DNA of 64,000 nucleotides from Lentinus brumalis. Taxonomy: Eukaryota; Basidiomycota; Agaricomycetes; Polyporales; Polyporaceae. Below the pieces are notes generated by a model. It was not told where the DNA came from. It did no database searches and saw nothing but the letters and a program-made list of their open reading frames with translations. Made by a program: the position numbers and the translations under genes. The first letter of the stretch is position 1. Every line of letters begins with the position of its first letter. Shown piece after piece: positions 1 to 10,526 of the stretch. Location: contig MARA01000006.1 of assembly GCA_001792895.1 (NCBI GenBank), positions 1,674,001-1,738,000 on the forward strand. Direction: 5' to 3'.

Positions 1-412
1 TGCAGATCGGTTATCTCAAAACCATTGGCCAGACGGTGGGAGCGCATACCTGATGAGCTTGCTGCGGTTGCGAAGACTGTTGAGGAAGTGCTCCTCACGA
101 AGACCACAGCCTACACGTCGTTTCGTTGCGCGTGGTGCGCCAAAGACGGACTTCCAGATACGATGATGAAGGCGCATATACAAAGCTGGTAAGTCGCACT
201 TGCGGCCTTACAGTCACGGACACTTGCTGATGCGTGCTTGTTCCCGGCACCGTGCACGTAGCCACGGCAAGGCGTCACCACAGTTGGACGAAGATTTCTT
301 CGTGTTTAATATGGACAGGACGAGCATCTGGATGTTTTCGGACATCCTCTCCGAGTCTCGTGCTGAGAAAGCCGCCGTGCAGGCAGGCACTGCCTTCTTT
401 GCGCCCCTCTGA
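1..412 (+). CDS. 3' end of F-box/C2H2 zinc-finger paralogue (partial)
   Basis: The first base is in frame with a coding stretch to 188. An intron (about 189-261, GTAAGT...TAG) follows, and the last exon (262-412) ends at TGA. The visible protein has a C2H2-type finger: C-x2-C-x12-H-x4-H (FRCAWCAKDG..., then HIQSCH). The intron splits the finger just before its last His. The tail ends in GTAFFAPL. The gene at 6692-9216 has the same finger, the same phase-2 intron position and a matching tail (GKAFFASF), so this is the end of a second copy whose F-box half lies upstream of the window. A shorter 25-bp intron ending at 213 keeps the frame too, but it is unusually short and aligns worse with the paralogue. 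The function is inferred only from that paralogue. Confidence 0.6.
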
Positions 413-760
413 AGTCCTTTGGTACGGCGCGCACAGCGGCCAATGAATTGCTCTCTCTTTTGGTGCTCTGGTCCGCCTGCTCCGAACTTATACAGTACGT
501 GCTGTCGGTACGCCGATGCTTGTCGTAATCAATCAACATCATGCTATATTGTCTGTTCAGGCCCACCCGGGCCCAGTTCCACGACGCTTGTGGTTGTCAC
601 CGCCATCGACAACAACCCTGGGAGAAGTCGCCGGCAGTGGTAGCCGAAGGCCACGCTGAGCGGGCGTATTCGCACCGCTGTAAACATTGCCAGCGCCCTC
701 TGCTCGTCGTTTGCCTTTCACCAACATCACGCAATTGCTGGCCACACTCCACTCGTCAAA
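413..760. other. intergenic, upstream of kinase-like copy 1
   Basis: This stretch lies between the end of the zinc-finger gene and the first kinase-like ATG. I see only short open frames with no recognisable motif. It probably holds the promoter of the next gene; no TATA box or repeat stood out. Confidence 0.5.
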
Positions 761-1851
761 ATGGACGCAGACTATCGTTTCACATTTGGCGACCAGGAAG
801 GGACCAAGGCTTACCGTGATCGCATGTTATGCTGGCTCGCAAATGCCAGCTTGTCCCCGCTTTCTGCTGGCACGACCTTCACCATCACCCTCGAGGCACC
901 AAATCTACCTTCAACTTGCGCCAGACCCTCGTCAACGCGCGCATTGCCTGCGCTACCTTTCAGTGTTGCGACGCAGTACACGCTCACAATGCCTTTACAG
1001 GAGGGCGTCGGCTATCGCTCCCAAGTCTGGCTTGCTGTCCAATCAGGGCTCTTCCAAAACTCCCCAGCGGCGCCTGTCGTTTTCAAGTTCGTCATTCCTT
1101 CGAATGGGGACATCCCTGATGGGGATTTGAGTGATAAGGGAGTGTTTACGGATATGGACCGGGGACGCTACTTCATATTCCCGTACGACCTGGTCAAGGG
1201 CGAAGCAGCAAGCTACCGATCTCTCGCCGACTTCCAGGGAAGTACGCTGCCGTACTTTTACGGTGTTCATCAGGTTTGTCTCTGGCATTCTCTGGGTGTC
1301 CGATGACACTAACTCCAAACTGTCAGGTTACCATGCCTTGGGGCGAACCTGCGTGGATGCTTGCATTTGAGTGGATACCGGGCACTCCAGGAAGTCTCTA
1401 TCACCTGAACAATGTATTGACAGACGGTGGGGAGACAAAGTACCGCGATTTCGAACCCTTCATGCGCCTCGTAAGTCCTTGCCCGAACTTTGTCGTCACC
1501 TACTCACTCTGACGCTCTTTCAAGTTCCACTCTGCTCTGGACACCCTCCAAAGTGCTCACAAACGGAACATCAATCACGCCGATGTACGAGCTGCCAATA
1601 TCCTGATAGATGAAGCCCGCGACCAAGTTGTCTGGATAGATTGGACGTCTAACTCCCTACATCCCGATCCCGACGCTCGCATCGCGTGGGGTTTCGTCGA
1701 GTATGACCAATTAAAGTATGCGTTCGTGAAGTCGGGGATCGAACCGCAATGCTCCGAAATACGTCGCATTTGCAAGGAACTTATACCCACCGATACCGAC
1801 TCGGAAGACTCCTCCTCCCCCTCCTCCTCCTCCTCCTCCTCCTCCTCCTAG
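761..1851 (+). CDS. small fungal protein-kinase-like protein, copy 1
   Basis: The proposed exons are 761-1273, 1327-1470 and 1525-1851, giving about 327 residues. The protein looks like a short protein-kinase/aminoglycoside-phosphotransferase fold of the kind common in basidiomycetes. A candidate ATP-binding lysine lies in VVFKFVIPS, a candidate alpha-C glutamate in GEAASYRSL, the hinge region is FEWIPG, the catalytic loop is HADVRAANILIDE, and the metal-binding position is WIDWTS in place of DFG. No signal peptide or membrane span is visible. The C-terminus is a run of serines encoded by a TCC microsatellite. Two related copies follow downstream with introns at the same places, so this is a tandem family. 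The fold assignment is fairly secure; substrate and role are unknown. Confidence 0.75.
1811..1848 (+). repeat. (TCC)n microsatellite coding poly-serine
   Basis: This is a run of TCC triplets broken once by CCC, directly before the TAG stop of kinase-like copy 1. It encodes a Ser-Pro-Ser tail that copies 2 and 3 lack. It is likely a slippage-prone, length-variable tract. Confidence 0.9.
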
Positions 1852-2261
1852 TCCTAGTACCGCTACTATACATTCACTATCCTTGACCTTACTGGTATTA
1901 GGACACTGGCATCGAGTTACTGCACGTTATGTGGTACTGTTGACGTGTACACGGTCTCAAACGTCACTGTCGCGACATCGGGTGACCGCGCACGAGGGAG
2001 TCAAGCAACGCATGCACTGCGGGCGCCGTCAAACGTGTAGGGGACAGACACACACAGGAACAACCGGATAGAAGCTCCCTGAGGGCACCTGTTGAAGCCT
2101 GAACGCCGTTATCGTCGAACGCAGCTGCAGCATGCCGGTGTAGTCTGAGGAACGAAGGGCTACAGGCTGGCAAGCGAGCCTACTTATTACATAACAGTCA
2201 CTCAGTCAAACGCCCTCGTTCAAGTTCGCGGCTTCAAAGCTTCAAGCTTCAAGCTTCATGC
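1852..2261. other. intergenic between kinase-like copies 1 and 2
   Basis: About 410 bp with no supported gene. A short direct repeat of TTCAAGCTTC-like units lies just before the next ATG (around 2232-2258). The region presumably carries the 3' end of copy 1 and the promoter of copy 2. Confidence 0.5.
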
Positions 2262-3313
2262 ATGGACCCAGACCCACGCTTCGATTTCGGTGATCGAGAG
2301 GGGCAGCAGCTTACCGCTGGCATAGCTATCTTGGCGCGACCGTTCCCGTTCGCCCATCCATCAACTCACCGACAAGTCGACGTTCGCCATCAGCCTCCAG
2401 GCCCCAACTCTGCCCTTTTGCGCCAATTCCTCCACACGCCCATTGCCTGCACTACCCTTCGGTATCACGGCGCACTACGCCCTTGTCAAACCTTTGCAGG
2501 CTGGTGTTCAGTACAGCTCCGAAGTTTGGCTTGCTGTCCCTTCCGAACTTCAAGACTCACACTTCAACTCCCCGGCGGCGGCAGTGGTCTTCAAATTCAT
2601 TGTTCCTTCAATTCGCGGGGACATCCCTACAAGTGATCTGGACGACGAGGGATTCATCGATGGTCGCAAGTTTGTATTCCCTTTCGACGCGGTGAAGGGT
2701 GAAGCAGCATGCTACGAATCCCTCGCCGACTTCCAAGGAAGTACGGTACCGTATTTCTACGGCGTTCATAGGGTTCGTCTCTGGCGTATTCTATGTGCCC
2801 GAATGTCACTAACTCCGAGCTGTCAGGTACTGATGCCCTCGGGCGAACCTGCGTGGATCCTCGCCCTCGAGTGGATACCGGGCCCGCCAGGAAGTCTTTA
2901 CATCTTGAACAAAGAGTTGAGGCAAGGCGGAGATACAAAGTACAGCAATTACGGTCCCTTCATGCGCCTCGTGAGTCCTTACCGTATCACCTTGACCGTA
3001 GCGACATACTGACGTGGGCTTCGTACAGTTCCACTCTGCACTGAGTACTCTTCAGAGCGCTCACGCACGGAATGTAAATCATGCCGATGTCCGAGCCGCA
3101 AACATCCTCATAGATGAGGTTCACGATCAAGCGGTCTTGATAGATTGGACATCTGACCATTCCTTCAGTCCCAATACCCGTTCCGCCTTACCTGTGATTG
3201 ACTTGCGAAAGCTGCATTATGCATTCGTGGCGGCGTGGATCGAACCGCAATCCTCTGAGATACGTCGCATCTGCAGAGCCCTTGACCCCAAGTATACATC
3301 AGACGACTCCTAG
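2262..3313 (+). pseudogene. protein-kinase-like protein, copy 2, N-terminal frameshift
   Basis: The start MDPDPRFDFGDREG matches copy 1 (MDADYRFTFGDQEG), but the frame is lost near 2300-2325. The homologous protein resumes in another frame (TFAISLQAPTLPFCANSS, then ALPFGITAHYALVKPLQAG). From there the kinase core is whole: VVFKFIVPS, GEAACYESLADFQGST, LEWIPGPPG, HADVRAANILIDE and LIDWTS. Introns 2773-2826 and 2971-3028 match the other copies, and the first of them happens to have no in-frame stop. No plausible short intron restores the N-terminal frame, so I call it a frameshifted copy. A shorter product from an internal start, or a consensus error, cannot be excluded. Confidence 0.6.
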
Positions 3314-3512
3314 TGCCGCTACGATTTATGCAAGACTATGTTTGTGTTGAGGACAGTGGCCGCCCCGGTTTAAATTATTGCGCTTAGGTGGTACTGTTGA
3401 CTTGTACGTACTACGCTATACCCAATCGATGCATACCAAGCGATGCCCGTTGTTATGACATCGAACCGCGTGGGATGTCCTCGGTCGTCGTCTTTGCGAA
3501 GGTCCGCTCGAG

Positions 3513-4427
3513 TCATTGAGAAGGTATGGGAACCACCACGTCCATCTTGCCGTCCACATTGAGCGCAACAACCAGCCTAGTCACGAAGTTGTACCCTCCG
3601 ACAGTAGCTACGGCATCCACCATCTGCTTGTCGTCGAGGAACTTGTGCAGGCCGTCGAAGACTGGCTGCGGAACCTGCACCGACTTGGTCATGAAGTCCG
3701 CGAAGAGCATCGCAGCCTTGAGCTCTGGCGTGAGTGACGACTTCGGTGTATGTTCGGACGCGAAAGCGTGTGTGAGCCGGATCTCCCGCAGCTGCGGAAG
3801 GGTGAGGCCTGCGCTGCGGCCGACAGGCTCATGTTGCAGCCTGTTTTGGCGTGAGGATCGTCCAAGCAACGGGTAGGAAGCCGAGGCTCAAGCACTCACC
3901 AGACGTAGGCTGCTTTGTTCAGGGTTCCTGTGCGAAGGATCTGACCGAGGGGTAAAGCCTCCTGTCAGTACCGATCTCGCAGGCTATCGGAGAGAACGCA
4001 CGAAGAGCTCTCTCATGGTTGCTGGGAGCGTGTTGTTGTCGCGGATGGCTCCGAAGAGATCGTTCCACCCAGCCGCGAGCGGCTCGTCTTGCAGCCTGGA
4101 AGGGCAAGTCAACGGGTCAGTCAGCGCATCCTACAGGTGTACCATTCGGAGACTTACAAGACTCCATCCAGATCTAATAGTGTCCCGTTCTCACGTCGGG
4201 CACGGATGGCGTCCGCGACCTGTGTAGTCAATGTATTCGATGAGTTTAACCTTAGTACCAGGCACACGAGCAGGAACACGTACCGCATCCGTCCCTGGCG
4301 CCGGAAAGATATAGGGGACACGGGCAGGTAGGTTATCGTCCCGTCTCACTGGCGTGTGTTGCGTGAGGACGACGTTTGCGAGCGACGCGAACGCAAAGGC
4401 GAGCAATGTGAAGCCTGTAGTCAACAT
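3513..4427 (-). CDS. secreted carboxymuconolactone-decarboxylase (AhpD-like) family protein
   Basis: Exons read from 4427 downwards begin with a clear signal peptide (MLTTGFTLLAFAFASLANVV). The following pieces join in frame: VADAIRARRENGTLLDLDGV, LQDEPLAAGWNDLFGAIRDN, an ALPLGQILRTGTLNKAAYVW helix, then LQHEPVGRSAGLTLPQLREI. The last stretch ends in LTPELKAAMLFADFMTKSVQ, FLDDKQMVDAVATVGGYNFV and TRLVVALNVDG. The layout AAYVW...HEP and FxDxLT-like...NxVxRxxxALDV is that of the CMD/AhpD fold. The CxxC pair of true AhpD peroxidase-reductases is absent, so disulfide chemistry is unlikely. The gene sits between kinase-like copies 2 and 3 and diverges from copy 3. A decayed second copy lies at about 5960-6290. 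Substrate unknown. Confidence 0.7.
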
Positions 4428-4760
4428 ATTGGAGTACGCAGTGAGTATCCCCCTGTCAAGCCTGCGTGCGGCTGTATATATATGATTCCGCGCTGAATAG
4501 CGTGACTGCTAGACATACCCCTGTCGATCGGTGTCTCTTCGGGCCCGAGTTTTGTTCCCAAGCATGAGAGTGTTCAGAGCGTCCGAAGGACAGCGTGCGA
4601 CGCGGCGTCCGGCGGCAGTTGCCAACCGATGAAGAAGGCTGTTCAGCCGGATGTTGCATGCATCAACTTCGAACAAGTTCAATGCTCGCACTGTCAACTA
4701 CTTATACCTCACCCGCGGTACACGCTCAGCATATCTGTCAGCTAGATAACCTTCTCGAGC
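4428..4760. promoter_or_regulatory. divergent promoter of CMD-like gene and kinase-like copy 3
   Basis: This 333-bp region separates two divergently read genes. A TATATATAT tract at about 4475-4483 lies roughly 50 bp upstream of the minus-strand ATG and could serve as its TATA element. TACTTATACC near 4700 is a weaker candidate for the plus-strand gene. Both assignments are inference. Confidence 0.4.
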
Positions 4761-5819
4761 ATGGGTTCAGTCGAACGCTTCGAGTTTGATGATGAAGCCG
4801 GGAAACTGGCTTACCTCGAGGACATGATACGCTGGCGCGAAAGTGCCAGGTCGTTGTCTCCCGGCGGACGCGGGCTATACGGCTCGACCTACACCATAAG
4901 CCTCCACATGCCAGATATATCCTCATGCGCCAACTCCTCCTCCACGCGCCCCTTACCTGCATTGTCCTTTGGTGTTGCCACGCAGTACAAGCTCGTCTGC
5001 CCGTTGCAGACCGGTGAGGATCGCCACGCTGAAGTGTGGCTTGCTGCCCCGGCCTCGGGAGACCAGCAGGACGCCCCAAAGATTGTCTTCAAATTCGTCG
5101 TCCCTTCCCAAGGGGATCTCCCTACTCCCGACTTGGACCATAACGGGATTTATACGAATGAGCAGCGCCCTTTCCTTTTCCCACATGACATGGTCCAGGG
5201 CGAAGTAGCAAGCTATATAGCTCTGGCCGATCTCCAGGGTAGTACGTTGCCGTACTTCTTTGGGGTTCACGAGGTTTGTCTCGCCATGTTGCTGTCATAT
5301 GATGCCACTAACCTCGAGCTGCCAGGTGATTATGCCCTGGAAGGAACCGACGTGTCTGCTGGCCCTTGAGTATATTCAGACGACGCCACGACTGGGAAGT
5401 CTCGATCTCCTGCCAAGGCTCTTGCCATTCCCGGAGATTGAGACGAAGTATCGCGATGTTGCACTCTACAAGGGTCTTGTGAGTATCTACTTTAGTTGTC
5501 ACCGGCTCGTCATGTTGCGGTAGACTCACGATGCGATTCCCAGTTCATGTCTGCTTTGCACACTCTCAGGAGCGCTCACGCACGGAACATATGTCACGGC
5601 GACGTCCGAGGTGCGAACATCCCCATTGATGAGGCTCATGATCAAGCGGTCTTCATCGACTGGACATCCACCCACTACATGCCTTCCGCATCGCTTCCAT
5701 ACCAGGCATACCATGAGACACATACGTTGGTCCTCATCTTCCGGGAGGCGGGAATAAAAGAGCACCGCCAAGAGATACGCCGCCTCGGCGTGCAAGACAA
5801 GGCTCTTACTGACGACTGA
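4761..5819 (+). CDS. small fungal protein-kinase-like protein, copy 3
   Basis: The proposed exons 4761-5273, 5326-5478 and 5544-5819 give about 313 residues. The order of elements is that of copy 1: IVFKFVVPS with the candidate lysine, GEVASYIALADLQGSTLPYF, LALEYIQ hinge, catalytic loop HGDVRGANIPIDE and VFIDWTS. Two changes stand out. Copies 1 and 2 have ANILIDE where this one has ANIPIDE. There is also an insertion after the hinge (TTPRLGSLDLLPRLLPFPE), lengthening exon 2 by three codons relative to copy 1. The frame is open throughout. It is divergent from the CMD-like gene, with which it appears to have been duplicated as a unit. Confidence 0.7.
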
Positions 5820-5959
5820 GAGGAGGCGGAGAGGAGAGGTCACCTGCGGACGGCGGACGGCAGTGTTGCAGGCAGATGAAGAAGAGGACGATGACAACAA
5901 GCCGAAGTGACGTTTGGTTGTCGCGGCTGGACGAGGAGGAGCCTTGGGTCTGCGGCACA

Positions 5960-6290
5960 CGGTTAGCATGGAGTGAATCCCTTTGACAGCAATGCCCATA
6001 CCATCTGCTTATCGTCACGGAACTGGAGGGCGCGTCGCTGATTCGGTCATGAATCCACGAAACCTTCAGCGTGTGTTTGAACGCAAACGCGCGCATCAAT
6101 CGGATCTCCCGCAGCTGCGGAAGAGCACGCCAGCACTGCGTCCGACAGGTTCGTGTTGCAGCCTGCGATTGCGTGAGGATCGTCGAAGTACTTAACGGCG
6201 CGGGAAGCTATAGTATGAAAGATTCAAGCACTCACCGGACGTAGGCATCAGTGTTCAGAGTTCTTGTGGCGGACCTGCCCGAGTGGTATA
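5960..6290 (-). pseudogene. decayed copy of the CMD-like gene
   Basis: Read on the minus strand, the sequence matches the 3513-4427 gene: PLGQ followed by a broken helix and a donor site, then LQHEPVGRSAG, LPQLREIRLMRAFAFKHT, and a remnant of the DDKQMV motif. Stops and frame changes break it (a stop follows NSEH in the helix exon; the C-terminal half is scrambled). Only the region around the last two exons is recognisable. It lies downstream of kinase-like copy 3 as the intact gene lies downstream of copy 2, so a kinase-plus-CMD unit was duplicated and one CMD copy then decayed. Confidence 0.6.
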
Positions 6291-6691
6291 TAGTAGATAC
6301 TAGAGGCCCTGTGTTACTCGACTACTCACCAAGTACCCAGTGCCTGCCCTAGCGAATCGCAGATGCGGCATCCCTCACAATTTCGAGTTGTCGCGACAGT
6401 TGGAAGTGGGATTGGACGACTTACCTTTCCGTTCCACACTGACTGGGCAGGCGAAGTATTCTAGCCACCAAGTCACTAGGGCTAAAGCAGTACCTAGCAG
6501 TACCTAGCAGTACTTACCTTGCAATTTTGGTTGCGAAGGAGAAGAACTTCAAGCCGCAGTGATCGGGCCGCGACGGAGTGGTCGCACGGTCACGAGATCA
6601 CGCGCGACGCGTCGCGTCTGGAGACGCTCACCATCTCTCTCTGCAACCACCTCAACCGACAGTACTATAGCCGCCACTCGACTTCAGAAAC
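6291..6691. other. intergenic upstream of F-box gene, with 10-bp tandem repeat
   Basis: No gene is supported here. Three near-perfect copies of the decamer AGCAGTACCT lie at about 6486-6514. The rest is presumably the promoter of the F-box gene that starts at 6692. Confidence 0.5.
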
Positions 6692-9216
6692 ATGCCGCCA
6701 AAGAAGAGAACTAAGACAACGAGCTCTGTTACTGCGAAACCATCCACGAAGGCGAAGGGAGACGCCGCCGCTGCGGCGCGGGGTCGCAACGTTCGCGGTC
6801 GAAGGGGCGGCCTGCAGGAGATGCCCAAGATGCCCCTAGATGTCCTAATCGAGGTCTGTGAAGTTTTGTATGCTTTATATAGGGTCAAAGCTCTAACTTA
6901 TCTCCAGATCTTCGCGTTTCTCCACCCCCGGGACCTCCTTAACCTTGCCAGAACCACGAAGGACTTCAGGGCGTTCCTCATGAGTCGCAATGCCGCCAAG
7001 TTCTGGGAGAGGGCGCGAATGCAAGTCGAAGATATTCCAGACAAGCCCGCACATCTCAGCGAGCCCGCGTACGCTAACCTCTTGTTCTTCACACATTGCC
7101 ATGTAGGTGGTTTCACGCCAGTCGTCGCAGAAGAAGACGCCACTCACTATGTCTTTGGCAGAATTGTCTGAAAGGTGGCGCCCATATAACTGCGTACTGG
7201 GAGATCAGTGCTCGTTACTGCGCGTCATGCAGACGCGAAGTGTGAGTTCTGAAGCTGGTGGCCGGTGTCGAGCTGATGACTTGAATGGTTTGGATAGGTT
7301 CACAGAGAAATGCGATGACGCATTCAAGCTTATATGGTTGGAGGAGTTCGAAGTACAGCCTCATGATATTGTGGTGTACGTACTCATGCAAAGGTGCGTG
7401 TGCTAGTGTTGCTAATTGACAAGGCCATCCTGAGCTCGCACAATTGACAGCATGTATGCCCGCCCCGGTCCACGGTACCACCGAGTCGAGCTCGATAAGG
7501 TGAAACAGGAGTGGAAGGCTCTCACGACCAAGGAACAGAAGATGCGATATATCGAGGATCGTAAGACGTTTGTAGCGCAATCTCACGAGGTTCGTTGTTT
7601 CCGTGGTCTCGACACATAAGTCGAGACGATTGATTTACATTCTTCACACAGATTGCGGAGGAGCTTGAATGGTGGCATCAGGAACTCAAAGAACGTGCAG
7701 CGGCTGATAAGGACTCCGTCAAGGCGAGTCGTTACAAAGCGTGCGTTCCATCTGCTCCTCCTCATCGGCTTGATCAATGAAGTCGCTTTCGTAGGGTTAT
7801 CGCCAGGCTCCGTCAGGAAGGACTCGGAGATGAGCTTGACCGTATGGATCAGGCATGTTTGAATGGTCTTGCTCATCTAGATGGCGTATCTCGCGCAACC
7901 AAGCTCACCGACAAGGGTGAGTCACTTTCATCCTCCACCCTTTAGTTATCGCTCACGACGGTGGGCAGGATGGGCGAGTATCCGGGACTCTGTGGTAGAA
8001 TATACGGAGAAGTTCAAGTCGCTCCGACTTAGCAAGGAACGTACAGAGAGGCTTGATAGTCGCTTCTCGTCCCTCAAGCATGTTGTCTACGCGCTCCAGC
8101 ATGCGAAGCATGCAGATAGCAAAGAGCGTCTGTATGCTGGGGTTGCTGACGTCGCCTACATGCCCCAGGTCCGCACCATCATAGAGGATACCCCTGCGGA
8201 TGTCACGAAGGATATCATCAAGACCAAACTCAAGGAGGTCCTTCCGGAGCTCCTTGATGTATGGGTTCAAGAGCGGCAATCCGAAGTCATCGACCTACTA
8301 CGCAAGGAGCTCACAGTGGGCTCCGAGGTAGCACCCGAGTCTCCGGAGATGCTACAGCTCGCCCTGCCGTCCTTCAGATGCACAAAGTGCAATAAAGATC
8401 GGCTGCGGTGGCCTCAGGTTGCCGAACACCGGTGCGGCTACTGGTTCAATGAACCGAGCAAGGACTTGTATGATCAACGGCTCAAGAAATACGTCGGGCG
8501 GACGGAGGTGGACATGCCCTTCCCGGGAGCCAAGTACCGTGGTATCCACTGTGGGACTCAGTACACGCGCGACGTAATCTCTCTCTGCGGTGAGGATCCG
8601 AACACTGTGACCTACGCCGAAATGACTGCGTGCCCGGTCCGGTTGTCGTGTCGACGTTGCGCGACGTATGCAAAACAGACCGTCTTTGACTGGAAAGGAG
8701 CTGTGAGTCACGACCTCGACCTTCGAGAGTGGTGCATGTGCTGATCAGCGACCCAATTTTTATTCCTGGCAGATCGCGCATGACTCGGAGCACCGGAACA
8801 ACCGCCTCGACCCAATTCCAGGCCGCTGGATGGTGCTCTCTGAAGAGAACGCTGCGAAAGCGAGGGCCCTCGAGGAAGCCATCTTGGCGAAGCCTGTCAA
8901 TCCGCAGGATCCTGGCTACTCTAACCGTGTATATCACTACCATTGCGGCTGGTGCGGATTCGATGGCGGGATGTCGTCGATGTATAGCCATCTAGAACAG
9001 ACGTGGGTAGCCCATAGTATTCCATTACTGCGGCGCTCGCTCTGACACTTGTTGCGCAGCCATGGAAGAGCAAGGACCCAGATTAAACTGGATCGCGACT
9101 TCTACATGACGCAGCCGTATGAGGTAGAGATTTTGATGTACTCGCAGGTTTTCGCTGAAAGCGAGTACGAGAAGGAGGAAGTTGCTGCTGGCAAGGCCTT
9201 CTTCGCGTCGTTCTGA
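6692..9216 (+). CDS. F-box protein with zinc-binding cysteines and C-terminal C2H2 finger
   Basis: A basic, alanine-rich N-terminus (residues 1-45) leads into an F-box across the first intron (MPLDVLIE + IFAFLHPRDLLNLARTTKDF). A Cys/His cluster follows after the second intron (FFTHCHNCLKG ... YCASCRRE), a layout frequent in basidiomycete F-box proteins. Later parts include a long helical region, a second Cys pair (FRCTKCNKDRLRWP) and a third (SCRRCATYAKQ). The C-terminal C2H2 finger CGWCGFDGG...HLEQTH is split by the intron 9003-9059, and the end is GKAFFASF. At least seven introns are needed. The likely role is substrate adaptor of an SCF ubiquitin ligase, known for the F-box family; the target is unknown. 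The gene whose tail opens the window is a paralogue. Confidence 0.75.
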
Positions 9217-9300
9217 TAAGTACCACTATGCACTCCTACTTATTGGCTCGCTTCTGTTCTACATAGTCTCAATCGAGTTCTCCTGTGTTCCGCCACCATC

Positions 9301-10189
9301 ATGACCTATTGGGTTCGAAAGCTAGTCCCTACGTCAGCGAAAGATGGGTGGAGGCTGAATTCATTTTATAGGGGTACCGCAGTTCTACTACGACCACCAC
9401 CTCAGCCAAGCTACTATCCATTCCGTCCGCGTCATTACTTTGGCTCTATGTTCCCTGCGATTTTTGCATGGTATGTCCACTTGCTTCATATCTCACGCAG
9501 TCTCTCGCTGTTACTGACGCTAGCGCTGTGTCATACATAGGAAGCCCGGCGACTCGCTTACTTGGACCCACGCCTTGGTCCTCTTCAACGAGGCGCTCGA
9601 ACAACCATCGGAACTCATGCCAACCTGCTGGGCTTGGACCACCCTCATTGATGGGGAATTATTCACCGAAGACGACGGCTCTGTGCGGAACTTCGGGTAC
9701 AAGGACGTCAGGGAGGACATCGGCGATGTCGCTGCGGTGTACGTGGTCAGCAACAATGACCCCGGCCGCCTCCTCGTCCTACGCATCGCGCCACCCGCGG
9801 CCCTCTCCGATCCTGTCAAGCGTCGCCGCGCAGACGAGCATATGCGAGAGCTCCTGCGTCAGAATAGCAGGCATGGATTCTCCGTCCACGGACTGTCGGC
9901 CTTCGGAGCGAAGTTTGCCATGTACTCCTATGACCCAGGTAAGGACTCCGAGTCCATCCGTCCAGACGAACGGGACTTCGCCGCCGCGATGACATCGGAG
10001 GAGCCCGCTTCGTGGTGGGGGATCGACGCTACGGACAAGCCAGTGGGCCCTACGACGCTAGCTCAGTTCACAAAAGAACTCAAACGAATTCATGCCATAC
10101 GACATCGTATCGTCCCAACCGATATCATTCTCCAGCTCCTTGCGTTTTCGCGCCTCTACTTTATCCTACATCATTATGGTTACATTTAG
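9301..10189 (+). CDS. hypothetical protein, two exons
   Basis: The ATG at 9301 has a good context (CCACCATCATGA). Exon 1 runs to about 9469 (ends GSMFPAIFAW) and joins exon 2 at 9541 in frame (KPGDSLTWTHALVLFNEA). The remainder reads LMPTCWAWTTLIDGELF, VAAVYVVSNNDPGRLLVLRI, then a charged segment with KRRRADEHMRELLRQN, and ends with a hydrophobic stretch LLAFSRLYFILHHYGYI. The length is about 270 residues. I recognise no family. The mixed alpha/beta composition and good codon use suggest a real soluble protein. An additional upstream exon is possible. Confidence 0.5.
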
Positions 10190-10526
10190 TGAGGTTTCGC
10201 CTACTCTACTGCAGTTGATGTATGGCCAGTCAACGGTTTTCTTGCAGCACTGATCTCAACACTTACTTACCTGTACCCTTACATGTTCCAACACTGGAAT
10301 TGTAACCGCATGCAAACCGCATGGTCCCTCGAGAGGATAGAAAGAGGCGTTCGGCGTGGTGGCGTGGGTCAAGGTTGTCAGATGGGCGCTCCGCCTCCCG
10401 ACGTCTTGACCGGCTCCGTCGACGACGGCGGAGTGACTCAGGTCTGCTTTTCTTGTCCAACTCGAGCTCTTTTCTTGTTTCTGAGCTCGTTGAGCAGTTG
10501 GCACGTCGTCGACCCTACCCACCATC
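10190..10526. other. intergenic, promoter of R3H gene
   Basis: About 340 bp without a supported gene. A pyrimidine-rich tract (CTTTTCTTGTCC..., CTTTTCTTGTTT) at about 10446-10481 is typical of fungal core promoters close to the start site. Confidence 0.4.

Noticed and set aside
189..213. A 25-bp intron in the first partial gene
   Set aside because: It keeps the frame but is unusually short, and the 73-bp intron to 261 aligns the protein with the paralogue better.
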